DNA of 6,221 nt. Source: Bacteroidota bacterium (GTDB taxonomy: Bacteria; Bacteroidota; Rhodothermia; Rhodothermales; JAAAOL01). Under the pieces are notes generated by a model that saw only the letters and a program-made list of their open reading frames with translations, had not been told where the DNA came from and ran no database searches. The stretch is taken from assembly GCA_009908885.1 (NCBI GenBank), contig JAAAOL010000302.1, positions 1 to 6,221 of the forward strand. The letters run 5' to 3'. Shown piece by piece: positions 6,128 through 6,221 of this stretch (position 1 is the first letter of the stretch; every line of letters begins with the position of its first letter). The position numbers were made by a program, and so were the translations under genes.

Positions 6128-6150
6128 CCGTCTAGTGCACCTTCTAGCGG
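6128..6150. repeat. Bulged inverted repeat CCG-T-CTAG / CTAG-CGG
   Basis: Seven paired bases with a one-base bulge and an 8-nt loop (TGCACCTT), containing two copies of the usually rare CTAG. No T-run follows, so it is at best a weak 3'-end structure for the MFS transcript. The rest of 6151-6221 shows only short inverted repeats (6150-6166, 6208-6221) and no supportable gene. Confidence 0.25.
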
Positions 6151-6221
6151 TCTTCTGGTCAAAGACGGGTGGCGCTGGTGGTGACTGCCAAGGCGCCGGA
6201 TCGAGGCGTAGCCGTAGCTAC

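Noticed and set aside
4873..6135. Second 420-codon plus-strand frame overlapping the MFS gene
   Set aside because: It is a shifted frame of the transporter gene, Arg- and Gly-rich, with no membrane segments or motifs. The MFS frame has paired motif A sequences and 12 TM segments.
6150..6166. Hairpin GTCTT-N7-AAGAC as a terminator for the MFS gene
   Set aside because: The stem is only 5 bp with mixed pairs and is followed by GGGTGGCG rather than a T-run.
5929..6221. Minus-strand open frame entering from the right edge as a possible convergent gene
   Set aside because: Its translation is Pro-, Arg- and Ser-rich low-complexity sequence from the G-rich tract and then runs antisense to the MFS 3' end. 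No domain or start is visible.
6208..6221. GTAGC-CGTA-GCTAC hairpin at the right edge
   Set aside because: It is a 5-bp stem cut by the window end. Without further sequence it cannot be told from chance.

Overview
The window looks like a high-GC member of the Bacteroidota in the wide sense, most like the Rhodothermia/Salinibacter side. The reasons are a TonB-dependent receptor that opens with a carboxypeptidase-regulatory-like domain, a Bacteroidota-type TAnnTTTG promoter element, GC-rich third codon positions and Asp-rich secreted protein. No rRNA, tRNA, CRISPR array, insertion sequence or transposase is visible. The assignment rests on protein style only.

Layout. (1) Positions 1-1503, minus strand: an exported Asp-rich protein, probably a right-handed beta-helix, whose 3' end lies beyond the left edge. 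Its first 460 or so residues look like one complete family member; a second copy then begins in frame (positions 1-106 repeat 1327-1432). A patch of different codon use lies at about 283-525. (2) Positions 1504-1625: a short intergenic region with a UUCG-loop intrinsic terminator for the upstream receptor gene, a possible 11-bp repeat array and a good Shine-Dalgarno. (3) Positions 1626-4511, minus: a complete TonB-dependent outer-membrane receptor of 961 residues. (4) Positions 4512-4789: a divergent control region with four 11-bp direct repeats, promoter-like elements in both directions and two GC-rich inverted repeats. (5) Positions 4790-6058, plus: a 12-TM major facilitator superfamily transporter. 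(6) Positions 6059-6221: G-rich repetitive DNA and weak inverted repeats, with no supportable gene.

How the parts may work together. The receptor and the exported protein lie in tandem on one strand and look like an outer-membrane uptake pair: a TonB-driven channel plus a surface or periplasmic beta-helix partner. The terminator between them implies separate or attenuated transcription. Both genes are preceded by 11-bp-period repeats, the spacing typical of sites for OmpR/PhoB-family response regulators, and the best-matching units of the two arrays agree at 9 of 11 positions. A shared regulator, possibly a phosphate-type one, is therefore an inference worth testing. The substrate is unknown. 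The MFS gene diverges from the same control region but shows no specific functional tie to the pair.
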